NCBI GenBank assembly: GCA_030447525.1
Contig: JAUJOR010000005.1
Span: 62,001 to 126,000, forward strand
From: Chloroflexota bacterium
Lineage (GTDB): Bacteria; Chloroflexota; UBA11872; UBA12225
Length of the DNA stretch: 64,000 nucleotides
Reading direction: 5' to 3'
Each line of letters starts with the position of its first letter. Position 1 is the first letter of the stretch. Below are positions 17,446 through 26,624 of this stretch, piece by piece. Under the pieces are notes generated by a model, which did no database searches, was not told the DNA's origin, and saw only the letters and a list, made by a program, of their open reading frames with translations. The translations under genes were made by a program, and so were the position numbers.

Positions 17446-17571
17446 TCAGTACCTGTGACCGTGGTCGTGCGTGTGCCTCTTCTTCCGGTTCTTGTGCCCG
17501 GCGCGCGCCGCGGGCCCGGTCGTCGTCTCGAGCCTCGCCCCCGCCGCCGGCGCCCGCGGCGCCGCGCTCAC
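17446..17571 (-). CDS. small His/Lys-rich protein
   Basis: 41-codon frame starting at a GTG that overlaps the previous stop as GTGA. The C-terminus is strongly basic and His-rich (GHKNRKKRHTHDHGHRY), suggesting metal or nucleic-acid binding. It ends six bases before the strong hairpin, which supports a real 3' end there. It is short, unrecognised and lacks its own ribosome site apart from coupling. Confidence 0.35.
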   Translation of the reverse strand: MSAAPRAPAAGARLETTTGPAARAGHKNRKKRHTHDHGHRY

Positions 17572-17762
17572 GCCCCCACGGCGAAGTCGTCCGGTTCGTC
17601 CGCGCCCGGATCGGGCGCGCCCAGCTGCTCCAGGTGCCGGCAGAAGGCCGCCCAGTCGTCCGGGTCCTCCCCGGCGGCCCGGCGCTCCTCCTGCCACTCC
17701 CGCGCCTGCTGCTCCAGGTTCGGGTTCTCGGTCTCGTCCGCGAGGTCGGCCAGCATGGCCAT
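17568..17762 (-). CDS. small acidic protein downstream of the ECF sigma gene
   Basis: 64 residues, rich in Asp/Glu (ADLADETENPNLEQQAREWQ, AAGEDPDDWAAFCRHLEQLG). No family or membrane segment is seen. It starts about 95 bp after the sigma gene ends, on the same strand. Position and acidity would suit a sigma-binding partner, but there is no zinc anti-sigma motif (HxxxCxxC), so this stays a guess. Confidence 0.5.
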   Translation of the reverse strand: MAMLADLADETENPNLEQQAREWQEERRAAGEDPDDWAAFCRHLEQLGAPDPGADEPDDFAVGA

Positions 17763-17857
17763 CAGGCTCCTCGTCTCGCCCCGCCGCGCTCGCGTGCGAG
17801 CGCAGGGACGTCGCGGTCGGAAGCGGAGGGGGGCCATCGGCGGGCCGGGTCGTCCCG

Positions 17858-18607
17858 TCACGCCCCCGCGTCGGCGGCCGTGAGCCCGTGCCCTTCCAGG
17901 GCGGTCCGCAGCTTCTGGAGCCCGAGGGCCAGGCGGGTCTTCACGGTGCTCAGCGGCGCCCCTTGCGCGGCGGCGATCTCCGCGTGGGTGCGCCCGCTGA
18001 GGTACGCGAGGCGCACGGCCTGCCGCTGCACCGGCGGGAGGGTCGCCAGGGCCACGGCCACCACGCGCCGGAGAGCCTCGGCCTGCCAGACCTGCTCGGG
18101 GACGCCGCTGCCCGGCGCCGCCGGCTCCGGCATGGCATCCTCTGCCCCTACGTCCCCGCGCTCCCCGCACGCCGATCGTGTGCGCGCGTCCGGCCGGGCC
18201 GCCGCGCGTCGGCGTTCGCTGACGGCCTGGTTGGCGGCGATCCGCAAGAGCCAGGTGGCGAAGCGCACCCGGCCCGGCTCGTACCGGTCGGCGTGCCACC
18301 ACACCCGCCAGAACGTCTCCTGCACCAGATCCTCGGCCCGGCCGGCGTCGCCGAGCAGGCGCAGCCCGAGTCTGTACACCGCGTCTCCGTAGCGGTCGTA
18401 GAGGATCGCTAGAGACGCCGCCGCCCCCTCCGCCCCGGCCGTCCGGCTCCCCATGAGGAGCACGAGCGCGTCGTCCGTGGGCTCCTGCGGGACGGCGGGG
18501 CGGCTCCCGGTCACCCTACCCTCGAGGGCATCAGCGCACGCATCCCACGTCTCCTCTCCCGAAGGTCGTCCGAGCGGCCGGTGCGCCCGCGCGCCGGCCG
18601 GGGTCAT
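17858..18607 (-). CDS. ECF-type RNA polymerase sigma factor
   Basis: Region 2 is clear (ILYDRYGDAVYRLGLRLLGD, AEDLVQETFWRVWW, FATWLLRIAANQAV), as is region 4 (LATLPPVQRQAVRLAYLSGR, HAEIAAAQGAPLSTVKTRLA). It should direct polymerase to a small stress or envelope regulon. The start is uncertain: ATG at 18607 is used, an open frame extends to 18691, and the conserved part begins only near 18480. Two small proteins follow on the same strand. No classical anti-sigma factor is seen. Confidence 0.88.
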   Translation of the reverse strand: MTPAGARAHRPLGRPSGEETWDACADALEGRVTGSRPAVPQEPTDDALVLLMGSRTAGAEGAAASLAILYDRYGDAVYRLGLRLLGDAGRAEDLVQETFWRVWWHADRYEPGRVRFATWLLRIAANQAVSERRRAAARPDARTRSACGERGDVGAEDAMPEPAAPGSGVPEQVWQAEALRRVVAVALATLPPVQRQAVRLAYLSGRTHAEIAAAQGAPLSTVKTRLALGLQKLRTALEGHGLTAADAGA

Positions 18608-18691
18608 GCCCAGATCGGGGGCGAGGCCCCGCCGCCCGGGACACCGGGCGGCCCCACCGGCGCAGCCCGCTTGTGCTTCAGGTACGTCCAC

Positions 18692-19000
18692 GGCCGGTCG
18701 GCCGGTCGTGTGCCTGGCGGAGGGGCGCCCAGTCGGCGCCGCAGAGCGCAGTCACGGTCACGCGGATGGTCATGCCTACCGGGCTATGGGTGGCGGCCGC
18801 ATTGAAAATGCCATGGAGCGAGCCGGGCGCAGCGAGGGTACCCGTGACGCCGTGCTGAGGGATCGTGCCAGGCGGGGCGTCTGCGTCCCCGGCGCCGCCG
18901 CCCGGAGGCGCGCGGCAAACGTACATGCGGTGTGGGATCTCCCGGCCAGGAGGCGCCACGACGCAGCGCTGCGTCATGGCGCCCTCCTGGCCGGGCCGCC
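18692..19000. other. intergenic, no gene seen
   Basis: All frames here are long but lack protein-like composition, a ribosome site or family similarity. The region separates the leftward sigma operon from the rightward glycosyltransferase. Confidence 0.4.
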
Positions 19001-19038
19001 GTCCCGTGTGACGCGGCGTGTCCCGTGTGACGCGGCGT
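19001..19038. repeat. tandem 19-bp duplication
   Basis: GTCCCGTGTGACGCGGCGT occurs twice head to tail with no spacer. It lies just before the small membrane ORF at 19045. It may be a recent slippage event or a pair of protein-binding sites. Confidence 0.7.
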
Positions 19039-19044
19039 GGAGCC

Positions 19045-19161
19045 ATGGCAGGAGGGGGCCGCTACCGCGATGGATGCCGGCACCGCCTCACGCTCATTCT
19101 GGCCACCGTGGTGACCGTCGGGTTCCTCGTGTGGGGCCGCACGGAGGAGCCCCGACGCTGA
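19045..19161 (+). CDS. possible 38-residue membrane peptide
   Basis: Open frame MAGGGRYRDGCRHR followed by a single hydrophobic helix LTLILATVVTVGFLVWG and a charged end. A lone transmembrane helix is plausible, but there is no clear ribosome site and no family. Its TGA is 40 bp before the glycosyltransferase start. Confidence 0.28.
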   Translation: MAGGGRYRDGCRHRLTLILATVVTVGFLVWGRTEEPRR

Positions 19162-19200
19162 GGCGGCTGCGGCCAGCCGTCCGAGCGTCCCGACGCCCTC

Positions 19201-20187
19201 GTGATCGTGCGGGCAATCGGCGGTGAGGCGAGCCTGAGCGCGTCCGCGACACGGGCATGGCTGACTGCGATGGGGCGCGCCCGCGACGCCGGCCTGCGGC
19301 TGATCTTCGACCTCGACGACTACGCGTTCGACCCGGCGACCAACGACGAGTGGGTGACCGCCGCACTGGCGGCGGTGGGGCTGGGGCTCACCGCCGAACA
19401 GCGGGGGGCCATGAAGACGGCAGGGCGCGCCGGCCTCGCCGCCCTCCTCGCGCTCGTGGGTGCGGTCGACCGCGTCACCGCGGCCACCGCGCGCGTCGCC
19501 GCCCACGCGGCGCCCTACGTCCGCCCGGGCGTGCCCATCGCGGTCGTCCCGCACGCGATCCGCGCGGCGCTCTACGATGAGGCGCATCGGGGGGCGAGCG
19601 GGGGGGCGATGCGCCTGCAGGGGACCGAGGGGAGGATCGCCCTGGGCTGGTGCGGGACGCCCCGCCCCAACTATGAGGTCGAGGTGATGGCTGAGGCGTG
19701 GGGCCGCCTCGCCCGGCGCTTCCCCGCACTCGTCTTCGTGACAATCACCTGCGCCCCGTCGATCCTCGCCCGCCACGTCCCGCCAGGGCGACTGGTCGTC
19801 GTCCCCCACCGGGAGTCCCACAAGTGGTTCGTGCAGGCGCTCGCGTCGTGCGACATCGGGTGTTGCCCCGTGGCCGATGGCCCGTTCAACCGCTGCCGGT
19901 CGCCACAGAAGGCGTGGGAATGGGCACTCACCGGCTCGCCCGTCGTGTGCTCACCTACCGTCTACGGCGACCCGGAGATACACCCCGGTTTTGAGGCCAA
20001 CGGCGGCCTGATCGCCCACGACGTCGACGAGTGGGAGGCCCACCTGACCCGGCTGGTGGAGGATCGGGAAGAGCGCCGCGCACGGGTCAAGCGGCTGGTG
20101 CCGTGGATCTTGCGCGACCACAGCATAGAGACGCAATGGCCGCGGTGGCCAGCGGCCTGGCGGGAGATCGTCGCGCACCGCTCCTAA
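19201..20187 (+). CDS. glycosyltransferase-like protein, N-terminus possibly lost
   Basis: 328 residues from a GTG at 19201. The segment GLRLIFDLDDYAFDP, the mid-region IALGWCGTPRPNYEVEVMAE and the C-terminal CDIGCCPVADGPFNRCRSPQ-KAWEWALTGSPVVCSP match GT-B glycosyltransferases, where the last part holds the nucleotide-sugar site. The frame is open upstream to a stop at 19161 and reads PDALVIVRA, which looks like part of the fold, so the true N-terminal domain may be missing. No polysaccharide cluster surrounds it. A hairpin follows the stop. Confidence 0.7.
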   Translation: MIVRAIGGEASLSASATRAWLTAMGRARDAGLRLIFDLDDYAFDPATNDEWVTAALAAVGLGLTAEQRGAMKTAGRAGLAALLALVGAVDRVTAATARVAAHAAPYVRPGVPIAVVPHAIRAALYDEAHRGASGGAMRLQGTEGRIALGWCGTPRPNYEVEVMAEAWGRLARRFPALVFVTITCAPSILARHVPPGRLVVVPHRESHKWFVQALASCDIGCCPVADGPFNRCRSPQKAWEWALTGSPVVCSPTVYGDPEIHPGFEANGGLIAHDVDEWEAHLTRLVEDREERRARVKRLVPWILRDHSIETQWPRWPAAWREIVAHRS

Positions 20188-20195
20188 CCTGGAGT

Positions 20196-20223
20196 GGTAG
20201 AGATTACTTTTGTAATCACTACC
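20196..20223. terminator. 12-bp hairpin after the glycosyltransferase gene
   Basis: GGTAGAGATTAC, loop TTTT, GTAATCACTACC: arms match with one mismatch. It begins 9 bp after the TAA at 20187. No T-run follows, so it may stabilise the 3' end rather than terminate alone. The AT-rich arms contrast with the surroundings. Confidence 0.5.
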
Positions 20224-20512
20224 GCCGCCCCATCTGGTACACCGCCGCTGGTGCCCTTGAGGGGCCGCAATGTCGGGTCGGGTTAACGGGAGCAGACAGG
20301 CTGGGGAGCTAGCGCATAGTTGTGCGCCAACGTCCACATCTCCCCGATGGGGGCCTACCACCCCTCCTTGAGGCAGCGGCTGGTAGCGGCGCGGTTGCCG
20401 GGCGCGCGCCAAACCGGGCGCGCGCCAAAGACGTATGCTCGGGGCGCCCCGGAGCCCGCCCGGGCCCGAGCGGGGCGACCGCCGAGAGGCGGAGAGAAGG
20501 GGGAGACGACCC

Positions 20513-21058
20513 GTGCCTAGCCCGCGTCTGCTCGTGTGCTGGCTCGCCGTGCTGCTGCTGGTCCTGGCACCGACCCCGGGCGTGGCGGCGGCGCCCAGCG
20601 CCCAGATCACCCCGCGTGTCGTCGTCGCCACTGCGACCCTGTCCGGGGCGGAGGAGGTCCCGCCGGTCACCGACACGACCGGGAGCGGGGTGGCCGTCTA
20701 CCGCCTCAGCCCCGACGGGACGACGCTCCGCTATACCCTGCTGGCCGTCAACCTGACCAGCCCGCCGGTCGGGGCCCACATCCACGCCCCGGCGCCGCGT
20801 GGGCAGAACGCCCCGGTCGTCGCCTTCCTGTACCCGGCGCCGAATCCGCGCTCGAGGTGCTCGCAGGCGACGGCCCTGGTGCTGCGCTGCGAGGGGGAGA
20901 TCACGGCCGCCGATCTGCGGGGCCCGCTGGCGGGGCAGCCCCTGAGCGCGCTGGTGGCGCTGCTGGCCGCCGGGCAGACCTACACCAACGTGCATACCGT
21001 GCGCTACCCGGCCGGCGAGGTCCGGGGCCAGAACGACCCCATTCTGAGCCCTGTCTGA
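20513..21058 (+). CDS. secreted CHRD-domain protein
   Basis: 181 residues from GTG 20513, with GGGGGAG about 8 nt upstream. A signal peptide (LLVCWLAVLLLVLAPTPGVA, cut near AAA) is followed by one CHRD domain: ATATLSGAEEVPPVTDTTGS, GAHIHAPAPRGQNAPVV, and the closing YTNVHTVRYPAGEVRGQ. CHRD proteins are extracellular beta-barrels of unknown ligand, common in environmental bacteria. The Cys pair in the middle (SRCSQ, LRCEGE) may form a disulfide. It appears monocistronic. Confidence 0.88.
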   Translation: MPSPRLLVCWLAVLLLVLAPTPGVAAAPSAQITPRVVVATATLSGAEEVPPVTDTTGSGVAVYRLSPDGTTLRYTLLAVNLTSPPVGAHIHAPAPRGQNAPVVAFLYPAPNPRSRCSQATALVLRCEGEITAADLRGPLAGQPLSALVALLAAGQTYTNVHTVRYPAGEVRGQNDPILSPV

Positions 21059-21662
21059 GCGGCCGGGGACGTTCGGGCGCGCCATGGGCTGGCGCAGGCG
21101 GGGCAGACGTTTGTTAGGAGCAGGCCCTGGCGCTCCTTCTCCTTCCGCCAGCCGGCGCGCTGCGCCTCACGCTCGACGGCGAACACGGCCAGGGCGGTGG
21201 ACTAGCCCCAATACCAGTAACTTAAGGCGACAGGATGCGCACTGTAGAGGGTGCAGCTGGGGCGGGGCCGTGGGCGGTCCCCGGCGGCGAGGGCCGTTTG
21301 AGGGGGAAGTTGCTCACCTTGCGGCGGACCTGGCGCGGGTGCTGGCGGGGGCGGCGGGGCGGGAGGCGCTCGGCGGCGAGCTCGCCGAGGAGTCGCTGGC
21401 AAAAAGGGGGAGCCGCTTGGGGGCATTGTCACGTTGACCGAGGAGCAGCGGAAACGCGTCCGCAGGCGGCCCGCTCTTCCAGATCAGACCAGCCAGGGCG
21501 AGCCCCTGAAACGCGATCCCTTCGCCCCTCAAATGCGGCACTGAGCGGTTAGCGTGACAGTGCCGCACGCCGACTAGACAGAGAAGATGTGCGGCCATAT
21601 GCTCATCCGTGGCGGTCTCCATAGACCGAAGACCGAGTTCGCGCAATGAAGAGGGGCGTAAC
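21059..21662. other. 600-bp stretch without a convincing gene
   Basis: One frame near 21290-21437 (plus) reads HLAADLARVLAGAAGREALG before a stop. It looks like a helical fragment but has no start or family. The last 60 bases are less GC-rich and hold the ribosome site for the solute-binding protein. Confidence 0.35.
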
Positions 21663-22994
21663 GTGCAGCAGCTAGGAGGGCACACAGGGCAGACGCGGCG
21701 GGCGATGCTGGCCGGGGCGGGGGCGGCGATGATGGCGGCGTGCGGGCAGACGGAGACGGCGGCACCGGCTGCTGCAACGAAGGCGACTGGCAAGGCGCTC
21801 TTCTGGCAGTGGGGCGCCGTCTACGTGGACGGCTTCCAGACGCTGGTCAACGAGTTCAACGAGAAGAAGACGGGCGTCACCGTGGAGTTCGATCCCGGCG
21901 TCAGCTCGGGGTACTGGGACAAGCTCACCGCCGCCATGGCGGGCAACGTGGGACCGGACGTGTTCCTGATGAACACCAATGCCCGCACGTGGGCCACCCA
22001 GGGCCAGCTGCGCGCCGTCGACGATCTCGTCAAGAAGGACAAGGCGGCGCAGGACGCCAGCGGGGCCACGCTCAAGGCATTCAAGGAGTGGTACGACCTG
22101 GGCGGCAAGCAGATGGGCTGGCCGTGGGACTACTCCACCATCCTCACCATGTACAACGTCGGCTACCTCAAGGAAGCCGGGCTCAAGCTGCCTTCCGAGC
22201 TGGGCGACAAGTGGGACTGGAACACCTTCCGGGACTACGGCCAGAAGCTCAACAAGCCGGGGCAGCGCTGGGGCACGTTCTCCGAGGCCAGCTACGAGAC
22301 CGGCTGGCTGAACTTCGTCCGCGCCAACGGCGGCGACTACTTCACCGAGGACCGCAAGCGCTGCATCCTCGGCGATCCAAAGTGCGTCGAGGCGATGGAG
22401 TACCTCGTCGGCCTGGTGCAGAAGGACCGCTACGCCCCCACGCGCGACGAGGCATCGGCCGCCACCGGCAAGGTGAACATGTTCATCAACGGCCAGCTCG
22501 CCATGGGCACCTACGGCGACTGGAGCATGACCGACGTGGTGAAGAAGGCGAGCGCGAACCTCGAATGGGACGTGGCGCCCATCCCGTTCAAGAACGGCAA
22601 GACGGGCAACTCGGCCAACCTGCGCGGGCTGGTGATCAGCTCGCAGAGCAGGAACCACGAGCAGGCCTTCGAGTGGATGAAGTTCCTGCTCACCAAGCCG
22701 GTGCAGGACCGCGTGCCGAAGCTCTTCGGGGAGGTGCCGGCGCGGCTCGATTCGGCCAACGAGGTGTACGCCAGCGCCGACAAGGCGGGGCCGCCCAAGG
22801 GGCGCGCGAGTCTCAAGCCGGCGATCGCGGCCACCAAGGCGCTGCCGGCGCTGGACAAGATCCCGCCCGCGGACTTCCACGGCATCTCCACGCCGCTGAT
22901 CAACGACGCCTGGGACGGCAAGATCTCCGTCAGAGAGGCGCTCACCAAGGCGCAGAACGAGATCAACGCCCTCATCCAGCAGCGGGGCGGGTAG
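21663..22994 (+). CDS. ABC-transporter solute-binding lipoprotein (carbohydrate type)
   Basis: 443 residues from GTG 21663 (GAGGGG 6 nt upstream). The N-terminus has TRRAMLAGAGAAMMAACG: a twin-Arg start, a hydrophobic core and the lipobox MAAC, so it is an exported, lipid-anchored protein. The mature part is a family-1 extracellular solute-binding fold (WQWGAVYVDGFQTLVNEFNE, NVGPDVFLMNTNA, FINGQLAMGTYGDWSM). These bind sugars for an ABC importer. No permease or ATPase gene is adjacent, so it is an orphan here; a mobile-element remnant follows directly and may have removed the rest of the operon. Confidence 0.92.
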   Translation: MQQLGGHTGQTRRAMLAGAGAAMMAACGQTETAAPAAATKATGKALFWQWGAVYVDGFQTLVNEFNEKKTGVTVEFDPGVSSGYWDKLTAAMAGNVGPDVFLMNTNARTWATQGQLRAVDDLVKKDKAAQDASGATLKAFKEWYDLGGKQMGWPWDYSTILTMYNVGYLKEAGLKLPSELGDKWDWNTFRDYGQKLNKPGQRWGTFSEASYETGWLNFVRANGGDYFTEDRKRCILGDPKCVEAMEYLVGLVQKDRYAPTRDEASAATGKVNMFINGQLAMGTYGDWSMTDVVKKASANLEWDVAPIPFKNGKTGNSANLRGLVISSQSRNHEQAFEWMKFLLTKPVQDRVPKLFGEVPARLDSANEVYASADKAGPPKGRASLKPAIAATKALPALDKIPPADFHGISTPLINDAWDGKISVREALTKAQNEINALIQQRGG

Positions 22995-23093
22995 TCCGCG
23001 AGTGCTGTGCTGCGTGGGGTGTGAGGAACATCCGACCCGAAAGTAGCGCTACGCTGTTCAGTTTGTTGAACACCGTCCCCGCCGCGCCGCATA

Positions 23094-23133
23094 GGCCCTG
23101 AGCTAGGGATCGTGCGACCAGGGGCAAAGTACC
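23094..23133 (+). repeat. copy B of the 40-bp transposon-end repeat
   Basis: Begins GGCCCTGAGCTAGGGATCGTG and ends GGGGCAAAGTACC, collinear with the copies at 11459, 42760 and 45303. It lies 7 bp beyond the 3' end of the tyrosine recombinase that accompanies the Tn3-type transposase, and points into it, as expected of a transposon terminal repeat. Confidence 0.75.
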
Positions 23134-23139
23134 CCGGGG

Positions 23140-23873
23140 CTACACCGGGAAGCGCCCGATGGCCCGGTCGTACTCGGCCTGGGCGTCCTGGATCGCCAGC
23201 CGGGAGTAGATCTCCAGCGACTGCCGGCTGGCGTGCCCCGAGTAGGGCTGGATCAGCGCGTCGTCGATGCCCTGCTTCTTGAGCCAGGTCAGCAGGAAGT
23301 GGCGCAGCCGGTGGGGCGAGATCGGCTGGGCGTGGCCGGCCGCTTGGGCGTAGCGCGCCAGGAGCTTGCGGACGCCCCGGTCGCTGTAGGGGCGCTTCCA
23401 GCTCGACTCGAACAGGTCGCCCCCCGCCGGGTCATCCCCGCCGCGTGCAGCGCGAGGGTTTCCTTGAACGCGGCGGGGAAGGGCACGACGCGGTCCTTGC
23501 CGCCCTTGCCGGCCGTGACGCGGAGCTGGCAGCGGTCGAGATCGACCGCCTCCAGCCGGAGGGCGACGAGCTCGCTCACCCGCACGCCGGTGTAGAGCAG
23601 CGTCTTGATCAGCACGACGTCGCCCATCCGCCGCCCCCGCCAGACCGCCTCGTAGAAGCGGCGGATCCCGTCCTCGGTGGGGACGACCGGCAGGCGCTCG
23701 GGGGGGCGGGCCACGGCGACGCCCAACTCGGCCCGGAGGTGGCGGAAGACCTCCTTGAGGTAGGGGTAGTCGGGCCGCTCGCCGCGCAGGGCTCTGGCGA
23801 GCTGCCGGGCCTTCTGCCTGGCGGGGGTGCGCGCGGCGCGGGCCGGGAGCGGGGTGGGCCCGGTTTCGCTCAC
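23140..23873 (-). pseudogene. tyrosine recombinase of a Tn3-type transposon, frameshifted
   Basis: Starts at a GTG overlapping the transposase stop (GTGA). Catalytic Arg ([14 protein letters not shown]) and Lys ([11 protein letters not shown]) are in the first frame. Near 23420-23450, in a G-rich run, the frame fails, and a second frame supplies [31 protein letters not shown], the [15 protein letters not shown]is/Tyr box and the end at 23140. A single indel therefore separates the two halves. Such recombinases resolve cointegrates in the TnpI branch of Tn3 elements. Confidence 0.8.
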
Positions 23874-25000
23874 GCCGCCGGCTCCGCCGGGTCGTCGAGC
23901 GGCAGCCGCGCGGCGAGGTCGAGCGCGAAGGCGCCGTAGGGGGTGACGTGGTGGTAGAGCAGCGGGGTGAGCGCCCGCCAGTCGGCCGGCGTCATCTGGT
24001 CCGCCCAGTCCGGCGCCGCCAGGAGGCGTTGGAGCATCAGCACGTTCACGAACTCGAGCGCCAGCTGGGTGAGGTGCAGGCAGAGCATGGCCACCTCCTG
24101 CTGCTCCGGCCGGTTGGTGGCGAACTCGCCGCCCCGGCCGTAGAAGATGAAGCCGTTGGCGCTGTTCCAGTTCTCGATGACGTTCAGCCCCTCGTGGATC
24201 TCCCGCCGGAGGGGCTCTGACGACAGGTACTGGCACAGGAAGAGCGTCTTCTGGGCCTTGCCCAGCTCGGCCATCGCCGTGTAGGTGGGGTGCTGCACGT
24301 TGGCGCGGGTGAAGCGGCGCAGCAGGGCCTCGGCGTCGGCGGTCCCGAGCCGCAGGGCGGTGGCGTACTTGACCAGCTCGTCGTACTGCCGCCGGATGAG
24401 GTCCCAGTCGATGGGCCGGGTGAGGACGGGCTGGAGGTTGGGGTAGGCGTCGGGCTGGCCGGCCTCCGGCCGGTAGAGCCGCTGGCGCTTGAGGTGCTTG
24501 AGGCGCGGCAGGAGCCGGAAGCCGAGCAGCCGCGTGAAGGCGAAGGCGACCTCCGACTGGCCGTGGCTGTCCACGTAGTGCTTCTCCACCGTCATCTGGG
24601 TGCAGTGGCGCAGCACGCCCTCGATCATGGCGGCGACCTCCGAGGAGGAGCAGGCCTCCAGCTGGGAGTGGATGCAGACCGCCCGGCGCTCCACGTGCCA
24701 GGAGATCATCACCCCCGGCCCTCCGTAGCGCACGTGCCACTCGGTGAGCAGGTTCTGGTCCCAAGCGGCGAACTTCTTGGAGTCGGAGGCGCAGGCGGTG
24801 GTGCCCTCGCCCCAGATCTCCGGCCGGCGGGCGGCGAAGATGGCGTCGACCAACCCGGCGATCGCCCAGGGGGCCCCCGCCCCGCAGGGCCTCGCGGGTG
24901 ACGAAGCGCCGGCGCACGTAGCGCAGCTCCCCGTAGCTGGCGCCCGCCGCGGCGCCGCTGACCCGGCGCAGGCCGGTGTTGGTGAACCCCTCCCGCCGCC
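23870..25000 (-). pseudogene. tnpA: Tn3-family transposase, only the C-terminal third remains
   Basis: Contains the Tn3 catalytic domain: [60 protein letters not shown], and the closing NANGF-type block [17 protein letters not shown]. Full-length Tn3 transposases have about 1000 residues; here fewer than 400 remain. The first part ([30 protein letters not shown]) lies in another frame, so there is also an indel near 24885 in a C/G run. The upstream end abuts an unrelated transposase fragment at about 25000. Confidence 0.88.
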
Positions 25001-25009
25001 CCCGGCCCT

Positions 25010-25253
25010 GGAGGCCACGGCCCCGCCTGCCGAGGGGCCGCCCGCCTACCTGGAGCGGATCATGGCCTGCTTCGTCCAGCACTTCGACTCGATGGTCACC
25101 TACCTCGACCACGCCGGCGCCCCGCGCACGAGCAACCACGCCGAGCGCGCCAACCGCACCTACCGCGCCGCCAGCCGCCCCCGCTACGGCTGGAAGACCG
25201 CCGCCGGCCGCCGCGCCCTGCTCGCCGCCCTGCAGGGCTCCGACACCCGTTGA
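25010..25253 (+). pseudogene. C-terminal fragment of another transposase
   Basis: Plus-strand frame reading [40 protein letters not shown] and [17 protein letters not shown], then TGA. The [10 protein letters not shown] segment is the conserved catalytic-Glu region of a DDE transposase (an ISL3/IS66-like or related family, not certain). Everything before about 25010 belongs to the oppositely oriented Tn3 fragment, so this is a truncated remnant at a recombination junction. Confidence 0.65.
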
Positions 25254-25348
25254 CGCCCCTTACCCACTTTGGGCCAGTCTCGCCACCGGGGCGTGCTGTG
25301 TTGACGGCCGGCGGACGGCCGCCTACGCTGTGGGCAGGATGCCTAGCC

Positions 25349-25675
25349 GTGCCTGAGCAGTCTGATCTGTCCGCGTCCCGAGACGGTGTCGCCACCCCGC
25401 CCCTGCCGGTGCCCCTCACGAGCTTCGTGGGGCGGGAGCGGGAGCTCGCGGCCATCCGGGGCCTGCTGCTGCGCCCGGGGGTGCGCCTACTGACGTTGAC
25501 GGGTCCCGGTGGCGTGGGCAAGACCCGGCTCGCCATCGAGGCTGCGCGGGTGGTCGCCGGCGTCTTCGCGGCCGGCGCGCGCTTCGTCCCGCTCGGCTCC
25601 CTGAGCGACCCGGCCCTGGTGCCGGCGGCCGTGGCCGGGGCACTGGGCGTCCGCGAGGCCGGGGGGCGGCCAGCG
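25349..25675 (+). pseudogene. truncated LuxR/AfsR-type ATPase regulator, N-terminal part only
   Basis: From GTG 25349 the frame reads [20 protein letters not shown] and [20 protein letters not shown] (Walker A GPGGVGKT), then [20 protein letters not shown]. This is the start of the NB-ARC-like ATPase of large transcription regulators (usually 700-1100 residues). After GGRP the sequence becomes the antisense of a sigma-factor gene, so the rest of the ATPase is missing. Confidence 0.8.
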
Positions 25676-26057
25676 CCACGCGAACGCTGCGCGCGAGGTC
25701 CGCGTTCACCAGCGCGTCGTCAAGCGACGGCTCCAGGCCCGGCCCCGGCAGCCACATGCCAGGCGGCTCGTCGCCGGCAAGCAGCGCCTCCGGCGCGACG
25801 CGCGCCCGAGCACGGCGGCAGACGCGGATCGCGATGCCGCGCAGCCACCAGGCGAAGGCGTCCGGCTCGCGCAGGCTGGTCAGGCGCAGCAGCGCGAGCA
25901 CAAGCGTGTCCTGAACGCAGTCGTCGGCCAGCGCCGCACCGGCCAGCCGGCGGCAGAGGCGCGCAAGCTCGGGAAGGCATGGCGTCACGAGCGCGGCGAA
26001 CGCCCCGCGGTCACCCGCGGCCGCGCGCCGGACCAGAACGGTGGAGGCCTCGCTCAC
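25675..26057 (-). pseudogene. ECF sigma factor lacking region 4
   Basis: GTG at 26057 overlaps the previous stop (GTGA). The frame reads [50 protein letters not shown] and [19 protein letters not shown], which is sigma region 2. It continues to [12 protein letters not shown] and is then cut at about 25675, just where region 4 should begin. The cut coincides with the loss of the oppositely oriented ATPase regulator, so both were joined by one rearrangement. The protein cannot recognise a -35 element. Confidence 0.75.
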
Positions 26058-26572
26058 TTGGTGAGTATCGCTTCGATCTCCTCGGCGTCGAGCGACGTGC
26101 GGCGCAGCAGCTCTTGCGCGAGCGACTCGAGCCGCTGCCAGTTCGTCGCGTCGCGCAGGCGGTCGCGCACCCGCTCCCACCTGGCGTCTATCAGTGCACC
26201 CGCCTCATTCGAGTCGAAGCCCGCCGCCGCGACCTCACGAAATGCTTGGTCGTAGTCGACTCGCGCCCCCGCCGTCGCCACGTCCTCCGCCGTGCCGTGA
26301 AGCGCACTCGCGACGTCGCCCGCCACGAGCACGGCGACGAGGTTCCCGAGCCCGATCTTGCTCTCGCCCGCGCGGCGCGGCGCCGTGTGCGTCCCGCGGC
26401 GCGGGTCGGATCGCTCGATGCTCAGGCGGGTGACGGTGCCGCCCTGAAGATGGTGGATGACGGCGTGGCCCGCCTCGTGGTAGGCCATGTCCTCGTCGCT
26501 GAACTGCGCGAGATGGTCCTGGGCGGCGCGGGCGGCGCGGGCGGACGGTGACTGGGGCGTTTGGCTGGTCAT
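26054..26572 (-). CDS. small M41/FtsH-peptidase-like protein with HEAGH motif
   Basis: 172 residues. After a polar leader comes [20 protein letters not shown], the HExxH zinc site of M41 metalloproteases, followed by [19 protein letters not shown] and a helical region [16 protein letters not shown]. It has no AAA domain and no membrane helix, so it resembles the stand-alone ATP-independent relatives of the FtsH protease domain. AAGGAG precedes the ATG at 26572. It is translationally coupled to the truncated sigma factor, and may once have been part of its control. Confidence 0.75.
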   Translation of the reverse strand: MTSQTPQSPSARAARAAQDHLAQFSDEDMAYHEAGHAVIHHLQGGTVTRLSIERSDPRRGTHTAPRRAGESKIGLGNLVAVLVAGDVASALHGTAEDVATAGARVDYDQAFREVAAAGFDSNEAGALIDARWERVRDRLRDATNWQRLESLAQELLRRTSLDAEEIEAILTK

Positions 26573-26624
26573 GGTGCGCTCCTTCTGTAGAGGAGTCACG
26601 CCAGACCCGTTCTGGGTTACCCGG

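Noticed and set aside
25250..26551. A single 433-codon plus-strand gene joining the ATPase regulator to later sequence
   Set aside because: Only the first 110 codons or so match the family. The rest is the antisense of the truncated sigma factor and the M41-like gene.
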